Assembly: GCF_037975245.1 (NCBI RefSeq)
Contig: NC_092569.1
Coordinates: 31,440,668 to 31,504,667 of the forward strand
Length of the DNA stretch: 64,000 bases
Reading direction: 5' to 3'
From: Apostichopus japonicus
Taxonomy: Eukaryota > Echinodermata > Holothuroidea > Aspidochirotida > Stichopodidae
Below, one piece after another: positions 1 to 11,600 of the stretch (within the stretch, counting starts at the first letter, position 1; the number at the start of each line of letters is the position of its first letter). Under the pieces are notes generated by a model. It made no database searches. It saw only the letters and a list, made by a program, of their open reading frames with translations, and was not told the DNA's origin. Both the position numbers and the translations under genes were made by a program.

Positions 1-231
1 TTGCTGTATGATGAAAGTGGTATACTAATACTATATTCATTCAGAAATATCCAATTGTAATCATATGAAAATTTGACATACAAATCACATGTTTGTATGT
101 GCCTGTAAAGGAATAAAGTTCAAATTTCACAAAGGACTTACAAATTTCAGTGATAAGCAACTGTACAAATATGATAGTGTATGGAGACAACTTTTTAGCT
201 TTATCGTAATAAGCTTTAAAAAGAAAGAAAA

Positions 232-237
232 TTTAAT
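232..237 (-). promoter_or_regulatory. Possible poly(A) signal of the SET-recombinase gene
   Basis: ATTAAA on the minus strand lies about 195 bases beyond the stop codon and is followed by a T-rich stretch. No AATAAA was seen closer to the stop. The call is weak because such hexamers are common in AT-rich DNA. Confidence 0.22.
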
Positions 238-429
238 GAAAGATCTGCATTGGAAATCTCTTGAAGCTCGCTACAATAAGCACTTCTACTAAGTGTACCC
301 ATGGCCTACAATGCATACAGTGAGGAATCTTGCATAAAGTATGTGAGGGTCTTTAAAATTTGGGGATAATTTTTAGAAACCACACATGTTTACACTACTG
401 TTGCTGAGGAAGAGTAGAACAAGCTGTCT

Positions 430-2664
430 TTAATACTTCATTTGTTCCCTCTTATTCTTTTGTATGATGTTCCATACTTTGGACTTTATTTGTACTATGG
501 ACCTGCGCTTAAGACAGGAATTCTTTAGCTTTGCTTGAAGGCAATCTTTTGACACAGGTGGGTGCATGGCATTGATAGCCTTTCTAAGGCATGGATCATT
601 AATAACAGCTGTCTCTTCCTCTTTTGTCCACATTGTTTTAGATATTTTCACCCTCTTAGTTGGAAGTGCCTTTGTTGGCTCTTTTGATTCAGAGTTGTCA
701 CTCTCATTTCCGTCTGACATTTCTATGTCTGACAGAAGTTGGCTTTCCTCAATCTCAACTTCTTCAAGGGACCTCCCTTTAAATTCATGAAGTTTTCCCT
801 TCTCAGCAGTTAGTAAAAGCTTGCTCACTTTTGCAAGAAATATGACGTCTTGGGGCAGCCGGTAGTACTGCTTGTGGACGGTTACATCATGCCCTAAATG
901 GTTGGCCAATTGTTCTAATTCAGTGTTGGATAGATTAAGGATTTGTGAAAGAGTTGCTAAATGCTTGCGCAGATTGGTGGCAGTCAGTCTGTCAGGATTT
1001 TTGGCCCCACACAAATGCGCGTATTTGTGCAAACAATCATAACCTCGAAGCGGCTGAACAGAGTTTCCTGATGGGCAAGCAAATATGTATGGGTTTTGTG
1101 GATCGACGCCAGCAATTTGACGAGTTTTGTTGAGTACTTTAACCGAATCTGCCATGTCAGGGGTTAACAAGATTGGCACCCCTCTGTCACGTTTTCCACG
1201 TGTCATTATTAGAGTAAGCCTCTTTGCTGCCAGCTTTTGTGCTATTGGAAGAGATTCAAATATTTCATCTTGGAACTCTCTCTTTTTCTTTGTTTGCTCT
1301 AAATAATCTGACATTCTCAAATATTGTGTTTCGCCAGGTCTACGGCGATTGAACATTATTAGCTGAGCAAGGGTTAAAGAAGCCAACTCCCGCCAAGTGG
1401 ATGTTGATACTTCATTACCTTGTAACTTCTCTTTTGTAGTACAAACTTGGTTTGTCAGTAGCTGATTGAGCTTCACAGTGTCGGCTGTTAAGGGAACTTT
1501 CTTTGGTTTTTGCCACTTTTGCTTGCATTGTTGCTTATAAACTTTTGTGGCAATTCTTTGTTTCCATTGCAGATTCTTTAGTTTCAAGAACTGCTCTGCT
1601 TTGCACTCCTGCAAGGTATCTGATGATTTAATGGATTCTGCAATTACAATTTCAGCCAAAGTAGTTAGGCTTTGTCCCAGCTTTTTAGCAAGTGTGGGTG
1701 CTTCAAAGTTTTGGTTTGAAGTGTCAAATCCAGAGCAAATGTTAACACCAAGGATCACGTCATCGAAATGTGCTGGGTCTACTAAGTCTTTAGCAGACTT
1801 AATAGATGCATTTATTTGCTGTGTTTCAAGAAGGAGCCTTGCAATGCGCCTCATTCTTTCTGAAACAATGTTGTGATTAATTGTGCTGCTATCATCACAG
1901 TGATGCTCTCCTAATTTGCATATCCAGGAATCTGCTCTTATGGTAACAACAACACTATCAGTTCTCATACCAGCAAGTATCTCTTGCAGTTTAGCACTGC
2001 AGGGACTTTTTGTTGGAAGCAATGCCCTACCAGCCTTTTGACACTGTGCAGTTCGAGATGTGGTTGGATTTTCTTTTGCTTTTTTTAAGGTACATTTCTT
2101 TTGATGTCGCCACAATGACTTTTTCGCAAAATAGCCTTGGCAATCTGGGCAAGGAATGTAATCTTCCACATGCATTGTGCCTAATTTTGGTCTTTTGTAG
2201 ACCAAGAGCTTTCCCTTGCCTTCTTTTAGCACACGACAATTATAGGCATTGTCTCCCTTTTTTCTGATCTCTTCTAAAATTGCATTTCTTTCTGCTGACC
2301 TTTTTGGCAACAGCATAGCTTTCATTACCAATATTTCATCAGCATGATGAGTTTCTAGATGTCTTGGTAATTTGGTTACATTTTGTTCACAAAAGAGGCA
2401 ACAGTGTTGTCTGTTCCATGTTCTTTTCCTACTTTTACTATAGTAAGTGGAAGATACTTTGACACCACCTGAATGATTTTTACTTGTTGAGGGCTTTTCA
2501 TTTTCACTGCTTTCTTCTTCGGATTCTTCATCTGTTGAAGATTCACTCTCACTAAATGCGTCTAGGTAATCATCGCTGAAATCCTCCTCATCAGTGCTGG
2601 TGCATTCCTCACTATCATAGTCCGTTGTTTGCATATGGCTAAGATGCTTTAGCCTTTTTGGAAC
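430..2664 (-). CDS. Exon 24: tyrosine recombinase (Crypton/phage-integrase-like) with zinc-finger-like pairs and Myb/SANT-like tail
   Basis: One uninterrupted 744-codon exon with acceptor gtttgcttctag|. Numbering here is from the Met at 2634; add 455 for the full model. Residues 5-47 are acidic. C79-C82-H92-H96 and C162-C165-H177-C181 look like zinc-binding pairs. About 415-600 is a tyrosine-recombinase catalytic domain: R432 in RPGE (box I), K481 in TRGKRDR, R556 in TATNLRKH (box II, with Thr553 replacing the usual His), H582 in LGHD, and nucleophile candidate Y591 (or Y590) at the normal spacing after H582. Residues 667-727 start MWTKEEE and resemble a Myb/SANT-like domain. Such enzymes cut and rejoin DNA via a 3'-phosphotyrosine. 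Whether this one is active or domesticated is unknown. No reverse transcriptase lies beside it, so a DIRS element is unlikely. Read alone, the ATG at 2634 would also give a 734-residue protein. Confidence 0.93.
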   Translation of the reverse strand, partial: VPKRLKHLSHMQTTDYDSEECTSTDEEDFSDDYLDAFSESESSTDEESEEESSENEKPSTSKNHSGGVKVSSTYYSKSRKRTWNRQHCCLFCEQNVTKLPRHLETHHADEILVMKAMLLPKRSAERNAILEEIRKKGDNAYNCRVLKEGKGKLLVYKRPKLGTMHVEDYIPCPDCQGYFAKKSLWRHQKKCTLKKAKENPTTSRTAQCQKAGRALLPTKSPCSAKLQEILAGMRTDSVVVTIRADSWICKLGEHHCDDSSTINHNIVSERMRRIARLLLETQQINASIKSAKDLVDPAHFDDVILGVNICSGFDTSNQNFEAPTLAKKLGQSLTTLAEIVIAESIKSSDTLQECKAEQFLKLKNLQWKQRIATKVYKQQCKQKWQKPKKVPLTADTVKLNQLLTNQVCTTKEKLQGNEVSTSTWRELASLTLAQLIMFNRRRPGETQYLRMSDYLEQTKKKREFQDEIFESLPIAQKLAAKRLTLIMTRGKRDRGVPILLTPDMADSVKVLNKTRQIAGVDPQNPYIFACPSGNSVQPLRGYDCLHKYAHLCGAKNPDRLTATNLRKHLATLSQILNLSNTELEQLANHLGHDVTVHKQYYRLPQDVIFLAKVSKLLLTAEKGKLHEFKGRSLEEVEIEESQLLSDIEMSDGNESDNSESKEPTKALPTKRVKISKTMWTKEEETAVINDPCLRKAINAMHPPVSKDCLQAKLKNSCLKRRSIVQIKSKVWNIIQKNKREQMKY

Positions 2665-5600
2665 CTAGAAGCAAACATAGTTTTAAAGACAAATGTTGTG
2701 ATTGAATTCAAGTTTATGCAAACATAGTTGGTTTGTATGGTACAACATTACATCCAGAGTTCTAGACCTTATATTTTGGACAATGGTGTCTGAGATCTGA
2801 AATAGTCAGTGTCTTGTAATATTATTGTTGCCTATTGGTCAATTAATTATTTGACTTCAGGAAAACTGGAACTTGTCATAAAACTTTCAGGCTGAAGTCA
2901 CCTAATAATGAAAACCCTTTGACTTAAAACTTCCTGAGTGATAATATGTGTTCCAGTATAATTGCTTATCGTAGCTGTCAGTTAGCGCTATAACACTGCT
3001 AAGCTAACAAACTGGCTGACTGCCCAGGCAAACATTACTGTTGGGAAATCAAGTCTTAAAGTGGGAAGGAGGTAAACCTGGGGAGGGGTATAAAAAGAGA
3101 GACTCATCTTTAGGAAGTTTTGGATTTTATAAAGCTCCTAAATGTTATATGGTGCAATATTTATAAGTTATTTTCCCCTTGTCATCTCATCCCTGCTTTA
3201 CTTACTTGATCTTTGGTTTATATTTTCGCAGCTGAGCAAAGTCACCTTTAATAATGGTACATATTACAAGATTCAATGAAAAGATGACTTTAACAGATTC
3301 TTAGTACATTTATTAAAATACATAAGAAACTGGCAAAGCCAAGTTATTTTAACCAGGTTCTTCATTCATTTCCAGGCAAAGGGTGCCAGTCAAAGTGACA
3401 GTACCTTGCCCAATGTTTTATAACTCCATTATTAACCAATTTTCACTTGATACAAGCCTGAAGCAGATGGGAAGTTATTTCCAGAGAAGTTCCCCATTAA
3501 AACAAACACGTGATGAAATTATAAATGGGAAACTGACTAGGAGAACTTTTAATTTGAAAAGTGCCTAGGAAATTAGGGACAGCTACCTTCATATGGCTGA
3601 GTAGCTCAGTTGGTGAAGCACAGGTCCATAATCCTGAAGTCACTGGTTTAGAATCCCATCTTGGCCTCAATTCTTTGCACTTTACAAATTTTATTAAAAT
3701 ATCTCCCAGTCATTTTTCCATTTATAATTTCATTATTCATTCATATATCACATTTAGATACCAAAGTTACAATACCTGAGCCTTCATTTGTTCTAGCATC
3801 CTTTCAAAGATTGGTTGCAGTTCAGGGTGAGACTGTGAACAGATAATTAAACCTCTTGAGAGCATTTGTAATTTTAATGAGAGAAGTAAACAGAGCCATA
3901 ATTGTTGATACGATATAGAAGCTTGAGACTGATACCTTTATAAGGTTCTGAATAAAAACTTCATGAGGTAATATAGGTTTCTTGGCCAAAAAAAGGAAGA
4001 GTTACTGCACTAGAAGATGGCTTTTCTCCACAATTTGTCATTTTGTCTCTGGGAGACAAGCGGCCTGAAGTAACATGGTTGAAACATTGATTACAAAGGT
4101 AGGATTACACATGTTTATTACTTGCAGCTCATTCCTTTATCTTACTTTATGTTAGAAAAAATTGAAAACCTAAATTGAATGTTTTGAAATAACAACACTT
4201 ACTTCCTGACATGGCTTGTTCAAGATATCTGTTTAAAAGATAGAAATAACACATTTTATTTATCACAGTCTGAAATGCATGCAAACTGTTTCGGATTGTG
4301 TGTATTGCTTTAATATTGGTAATGCGTTTATTTGTTTACCTTGAACCTGCATTGACCTTAAACATTCTTTTAGCAGTCATAACTTTCCTTTTTGTTGAAG
4401 CATTTCCTGATTCCAAAAAGTTCAGGTAACCATAGTTCAAAACAGTAACAAACAGAAAATAATTTCCAGATAACCGTATGCATGTAGAAACAGTGATTTC
4501 TATAGATATTACCTCCTCATAAGAATTCATACATGTAAGCGATATATTCTGCTTGAGAATAATACCTGCCTACAGTTTTGACTAGGAAATATTTTTGTAA
4601 TGTTAATTAACAGTTTAAAAAGTACAAAATGCTTTGTTTACTAGTTGTAAAGATATTTTCACACTGGCGATTACAAAATAAAGTTGGATTTCCATCTTTA
4701 GACAATTACAATGCATTGTTTACCTCACAAAAATCACATAATGTTTTAGTCATAACTATTAAAATAGCTTTGCTTCTAGTTTGTATCTTACCATATGAGT
4801 ACATATTTCCTGTCAATTCGTCTAAAAAAACTGCTTCATGACGGTTTGAGTCTGCAATGTTAAAACGATTAGAAGTTTTTTGTTTATTTTGTGATTATAG
4901 TAGATTCAAGATTAATGAAGAGAGCCCACATCTAACCCTTAAAGCTATTTAACTATGCCATTTTGGTATATTATCATAATTAGTTGCAAGAAAATAATCA
5001 CAATTTGTTTCGAATAGTTTACATCTTCAAATATAAAATACAAAAAAAAAGGGGACCTACATATGATACAGACAATTTATTCAAAGACATTGGGCTGCAC
5101 TTACCAAGTAAGGAGTTGTGATATTTTCCTAGATCAGCATCAAAGTACAGTTCACCGCCTGTGTCTTCTGTAAGTTAAAAGTGTAAGAAGTTGTAAATGA
5201 TATTACTGCAGCTATTAAATGTTTAGATTTAACATAGTTAGGGATATATCTTAACTACGGTATAATGCCTGAACAGTAGTAAGATTTAAATGTTAATAGC
5301 TAAAGAACACATAAGCCTGATAGTTAAGTAACATGCATGCATTTGGACTATAGCTATCAACACACGACAAGGATTTACAAGAAAATGTTTAATCATAGAG
5401 ATATGAATATGAAACATACCAGTAAATGATGTTGAAGTTGAGGTTGAAATGCTCTCCTGAAGAAATATGTAGTAAAATATAAGAAACATATTTGTTATTG
5501 TTTGCAAAAAAAGGACCAAAATTTGAGTCAAAATTTTTTCCATCTTAATGCTATGATTGCAAAGCATCAGTATCACATGTAATCAATATTAAAGTAGCAA

Positions 5601-8600
5601 TATAACAATATAACCTGTTCTTTCACTATGTTCCAGACTAGCATTAAAAAGCAGGCAAAGACAGCACACAGAGGATGCCTGTAGATATGGACTCCTGAAG
5701 GTTTAACTCGCTATTTACTAAAGAAAAGACTATTTGCTTCACTTCAGTAGCTTCGACATTGCGTTATTAGTGTAAAGGTAGTAAAAGGAAGCAATGCACC
5801 AACTATTCCAGAATGCAGTTTGATGCAGTTTACATGATTTAAAATTGTTTGTTGCATGAGTCACCTAACAAAGGAGTGATATGACTCAAGTAGAAAGGGC
5901 ATTAAGTTTGGACAATTTGTTCACATGCAGTGTATCATGTACAGTAGGTCTTGTACACGCTGCTACAGGATTCAAAAGGACATCAAACGGAAAAGACAAA
6001 GCTACTTACTTTGCAACATGACTTGATAATAATTCTCAAACACAGTTCAAATTTCAATGGGTTAAAGCATTACTTTGGATTTATGAATTAATTTCAATTA
6101 ATTTTAATAGTTAATTTGTGGTATATTCTTCCACAAAAGGTTATCACATTTCAATTGTTGGAAGCTTCTTTTCAAGGCCAAAGCTAGTGTTAAAAACAGT
6201 TCTTGGTCAACTGAGCACACACACATTCACTTGTAGGTCTGCATATAGTGCCATACTTACTCAAATCACAGGACAGTCACTCCTTTTATTTTGTAATGAA
6301 ATTTTCTCATATTCAAACAGCATTTTAAGTATCTCAATATACATGGATGTAGGCTAGTATACCTACCTTACTATATTCTGTGACAATTTCGTCATTGGCT
6401 TCACAAATGGTCTGTGTAAAAATGAGGACAAAATAGTCATGTTAACATCAAATTACAGAGTCACATACAGTTGTGGCACAACTGGACATACACCCAGTGT
6501 CATTTGTGGGTCTAGTGTAATTGTTAATGAAATCAAAGAAAGACCATAACAAATACAAAATTGACATGATTTACAACTTGTTTTTAATTAATTTTAATAA
6601 CATAGGGTGCCTTCTGAAACCCACCCATCAAACTTTGGTTAAAATTTTACAAGAGCTTGTGCCAGAGCTAGTGTTAAAAACAGTTCTTGGTCAACTGAGC
6701 ACACACACATTCAATTGTGGGTCTGCATATAGTGCCATACTTACTCAAATAACAGAACAGTCACTCCTTTTATTTTGTAATGAAATTTACTCATTTTCAA
6801 GCAGCATTTTAAGTATCTCAATGTACATGGATGTAGGCTAGTATACCTACCTTACTATTTTCTGTGACAAATTCGTCATTGGCTTCACAAATGGTCTGTG
6901 TAAAAATGAGGACAAAATAGTCATGTTAACATCAAATTACAGAGTCACATACAGTTGTGGTACAACTGGACTTACACCCAGTGTCATTTGTGGGTCTAGT
7001 GTAATTGTTAATGAAATCAAAGAACCCGCCCCCCCCCCCAAAAAAAATTACTGAATTGACATGATTTACAACTTGTTTTTAATTAATTTTAATAACATAG
7101 GGTGTCTTCTGCAAACCCACACCATCAAACTTTGGTTAAAATTGTACAAGAACTTGTGCCAGAGCTAGTGTTAAAAACAGTTCTTGGTCAACTGAGCACA
7201 CACACATTCACTTGTAGGTCTGAATATAGTGCCATACTTACTCAAATCACAGGACAGTCACTCCTTTTATTTTGTAATGAAATTTTCTCATATTCAAACA
7301 GCATTTTAAGTATCTCAATGTACATGGATGTAGGCTAGTATACCTACCTTACTATTTGCTGTGACAATTTCGTCATTGGCTTCACAAATGGTCTGTGTCA
7401 AAATGAGGACAAAATAGTTATGTTAACATCAAATTACAGAGTCACATACAGTTGTGGCACAACTGGACATACACACAGGGTCACTTGTTGGTCTAGTTGT
7501 AAGTGTTAATGAAATCAAAGAAAGACCATAACAAATACAAAATTGACATGATTTACAACTTGTTTTTAATTAATTTTAATAACATAGGGTGCCTTCTGAA
7601 ACCCACACCATCAAACTTTGGTTAAAATTGTACAAGAACTTGTGCCAGAGCTAGGGTTAAAAACAGTTCTTGGTCAACTGAGCACACACACATTCACTTG
7701 TAGGTCTGAATATAGTGCCATACTTACTCAAATCACAGGACAGTCACTCCTTTTATTTTGTAATGAAATTTTCTCATATTCAAACATTATTTTAAGTATC
7801 TCAATGTACATGGATGTATGTTAGTATACCTACCTTACTATTTGCTGTGACAATTTCGTCATTGGCTTCACAAATGGTCTGTGTAAATATGAGGACAAAA
7901 TAGTCATGTTAACATCAAATTACAGAGTCACATACAGTTGTGGTACAACTGGACTTACACCCAGTGTCATTTGTGGGTCTAGTGTAATTGTTAATGAAAT
8001 CAAAGAACCCGCCCCCCCCCCCCAAAAAAAAATTACTGAATTGACATGATTTACAACTTGTTTTTAATTAATTTTAATAACATAGGGTGTCTTCTGCAAC
8101 CCACACCATCAAACTTTGGTTAAAATTGTACAAGAACTTGTGCCAGAGCTAGTGTTAAAAACAGTTCTTGGTCAACTGAGCACACACACATTCACTTGTA
8201 GGTCTGAATATAGTGCCATACTTACTCAAATCACAGGGCAGTCACTCCTTTTATTTTGTAATGACATTTTCTCATATTCAAACATTATTTTAAGTATCTC
8301 AATGTACATGGATGTATGTTAGTATACCTACCTTACTATTTGCTGTGACAATTTCGTCATTGGCTTCACAAATGGTCTGTGTAAAAATGACGACAAAATA
8401 GTTATGTTAACATCAAATTACAGAGTCACATACAGTTGTGGCACAACTGGACATACACACAGGGTCACTTGTTGGTCTAGTTGTAAGTGTTAATGAAATC
8501 AAAGAAAGACCATAACAAATACAAAATTGACATGATTAACAACTTGTTTTTAATTAATTTTAATAACATAGGGGGCCTTCTGAAACCCACACCATCAAAC

Positions 8601-11600
8601 TTTGGTTAAAATTGTACAAGAGCTTGTGCCAGAGCTAGTGTTAAAAACAGTTCTTGGTCAACTGAGCACACACACATTCACTTGTAGGTCTGCATATAGT
8701 GCCATACTTACTCAAATCACAGGACAGTCACTCCTTTTATTTTGTAATGAAATTTTCTCATATTCAAACATTATTTTAAGTATCTCAATGTACATGGATG
8801 TATGTTAGTATACCTACCTTACTATTTTCTGTGACAATTTCGTCATTGGCTTCACAAATGGTCTGTGTAAATATGACGACAAAATAGTTATGTTAACATC
8901 AAATTACAGAGTCACATACAGTTGTGGCACAACTGGACTTACACACAGTGTCATTTGTGGGTCTAGTGTAATTGTTAATGAAATCAAAGAACCCGCCCCC
9001 CCCAAAAAAAAAATTACTGAATTGACATGATTTACAACTTGTTTTTAATTAATTTTAATAACATAGGGTGTCTTCTGCAAACCCACACCATCAAACTTTG
9101 GTTAAAATTGTACAAGAACTTGTGCCAGAGCTAGTGTTAAAAACAGTTCTTGGTCAACTGAGCACACACACATTCACTTGTAGGTCTGAATATAGTGCCA
9201 TACTTACTCAAATCACAGGACAGTCACTCCTTTTATTTTGTAATGAAATTTTCTCATATTCAAACAGCATTTTAAGTATCTCAATGTACATCGATGTATG
9301 CTAGTATACCTACCTTACTATTTTCTGTGACAATTTCGTCATTGGCTTCACAAATGGTCTGTGTAAATATGAGGACAAAATAGTCATGTTAACATCAAAT
9401 TACAGAGTCACATACAGTTGTGGTACAACTGGACTTACACCCAGTGTCATTTGTGGGTCTAGTTGTAATTGTTAATGAAATCAAAGAACCCGCCCCCCCC
9501 CAAAAAAAAAAAATTACTGAATTGACATGATTTACAACTTGTTTTTAATTAATTTTAATAACAAAGGGTGTCTTCTGCAACCCACACCATCAAACTTTGG
9601 TTAAAATTGTACAAGAACTTGTGCCAGAGCTAGTGTTAAAAACAGTTCTTGGTCAACTGAGCACACACACATTCACTTGTAGGTCTGAATATAGTGCCAT
9701 ACTTACTCAAATCACAGGACAGTCACTCCTTTTATTTTGTAATGAAATTTTCTCATATTCAAACAGCATTTTAAGTATCTCAATGTACATGGATGTAGGC
9801 TAGTATACCTACCTTACTATTTGCTGTGACAATTTCGTCATTGGCTTCACAAATGGTCTGTGTCAAAATGAGGACAAAATAGTTATGTTAACATCAAATT
9901 ACAGAGTCACATACAGTTGTGGCACAACTGGACATACACACAGGGTCACTTGTTGGTCTAGTTGTAAGTGTTAATGAAATCAAAGAAAGACCATAACAAA
10001 TACAAAATTGACATGATTTACAACTTGTTTTTAATTAATTTTAATAACATAGGGTGCCTTCTGAAACCCACACCATCAAACTTTGGTTAAAATTGTACAA
10101 GAACTTGTGCCAGAGCTAGGGTTAAAAACAGTTCTTGGTCAACTGAGCACACACATTCACTTGTAAGTCTGAATATAGTGCCATACTTACTCAAATCACA
10201 GGACAGTCACTCCTTTTATTTTGTAATGAAATTTTCTCATTTTCAAACAGCATTTTAAGTATCTCAATGTACATGGATGTAGGCTAGTATACCTACCTTA
10301 CTATTTTCTGTGACAATTTCGTCATTGGCTTCACAAATGGTCTGTGTAAAAATGAGGACAAAATAGTTATGTTAACATCAAATTACAGAGTCACATACAG
10401 TTGTGGCACAACTGGACTTACAGACAGGGTCACTTGTGGGTCTAGTTGTATGTTCATGAAATCTAAGAAAGACCATAACAAATACAAAATTGACATGATT
10501 TACTACTTGTTTTGAATCAATTTCAATAACACAGGGTGTCTTCTGAAACCCACACCATCAAACTTTGGTTAAAATTGTTCAAGAGCTTGTGCCAGAGCTA
10601 GTGTTAAAAACAGTTCTTGGTCAACTGAGCACACACACATTCACTTGTAGGTCTGCATATAGTGCCATACTTACTCAAATCACAGGACAGTCACTCCTTT
10701 TATTTTGTAATGAAATTTTCTCATTTTCAAACAGCATTTTAAGTATCTCAATGTACATGGATGTAGGCTAGTATACCTACCTTACTATTTTCTGTGACAA
10801 TTTCGTCATTGGCTTCACAAATGGTCTGTGTAAAAATGAGGACAAAATAGTCATGTTAACATCAAATTACAGAGTCACATACAGTTGTGGCACAACTGGA
10901 CTTACACACGGGGTCACTTGTGGGTCTAATTTAAACTTTAGTATAATTGGAATAAAACAGATATTTTCATCGATATTGGAAATTTTTGATGAACATTTTA
11001 ACACATTAGACAGTTATCAATGGCAAGGGCGGCGGAACTGGGGGGGCACAGGGGGCACGTGCCCCCCCACTTTTCCTCAGGGTTAAAAATGTGCCCTTTT
11101 TCTACATAAAAATTTAGGTGTCTCAAGTTAGCAAGAGGCCAGGGAACCAGAATGAACACTCGGGAAGGGCCGTTTCCGGCCATCTGAGGGGTTTGTACAA
11201 CAAAAAATTTTCTTGTGCGCTCCGCGCCAACCGATGGTGGCGCTCCGCTCAGATAGTCGTGCATACAACTTTGCAAATCCTGGCTACGCCCCTGACTTAT
11301 AATGAATTTATATGGGTCAAACTCAAAGCTATTTCAAATGGGAACAATTCGTTAAGATATTAACAAGAAATAAACTCTAATTCGGAAGATTCCTACATTA
11401 GCAACTAGCATGATTTCACCTCATTTGTCTCAATAGAAAACTTGTTCCTTGTTTGCACATTGAATATTGCAGTGCTAGTATGCTTGTTTTCCTTCAGGGG
11501 GGGGGGGGGGCATGGAGTGATGTGTATACGCAAATAAGATAATACAATAAGAGTTATAAAGGGTACTAAATATCAGGCTACATCAGTCCAATAGAATTTC

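Larger units (their letters stand above)
6180..10935. repeat. Tandem array of about 10 units of 484-499 bp, each carrying one 45-bp mini-exon
   Basis: Distances between successive exon ends are 484, 497, 486, 498, 486, 496, 499, 484 and 484 bp. Units are near identical in introns as well as exons, so the expansion is recent or homogenised. The long units contain a C-run plus A-run after GAACCCG (near 7025, 8009, 8993 and 9488), and the short ones have AAAGACCATAAC instead. Diverged array-like sequence continues past 11,663 to about 12,260 and weakly below 6,180. The short plus-strand frames seen in every unit are by-products of the repetition. Confidence 0.95.

Noticed and set aside
430-2664. 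DIRS-type retrotransposon or CRISPR-like system
   Set aside because: The recombinase exon has no reverse transcriptase, RNase H or split direct repeats beside it, and the tandem arrays in the window are not CRISPR-like in unit or spacer structure.
3206-3231. 26-bp exon candidate on the minus strand between exons 23 and 24 (acceptor ttgctcag, donor ATCAA|gtaagt)
   Set aside because: Including it would shift the frame and place a stop early in the recombinase exon, whereas joining exon 23 directly to 24 keeps the frame. It could at most be a poison exon.
6270-6330. Second 45-bp exon-like segment in each array unit ending at TTTGA|gtaagt
   Set aside because: The frame needed ends in TGA and the acceptor lacks a pyrimidine tract, so it is probably a decayed or decoy exon.
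6118-10771. Repeated 68-79-codon plus-strand frames (MVKIVQELVPELVLKTVL...) in every array unit
   Set aside because: They lie in intronic parts of the repeat on the strand opposite the gene. They recur only because the DNA repeats, and one copy (near 10,090-10,290) is already broken.
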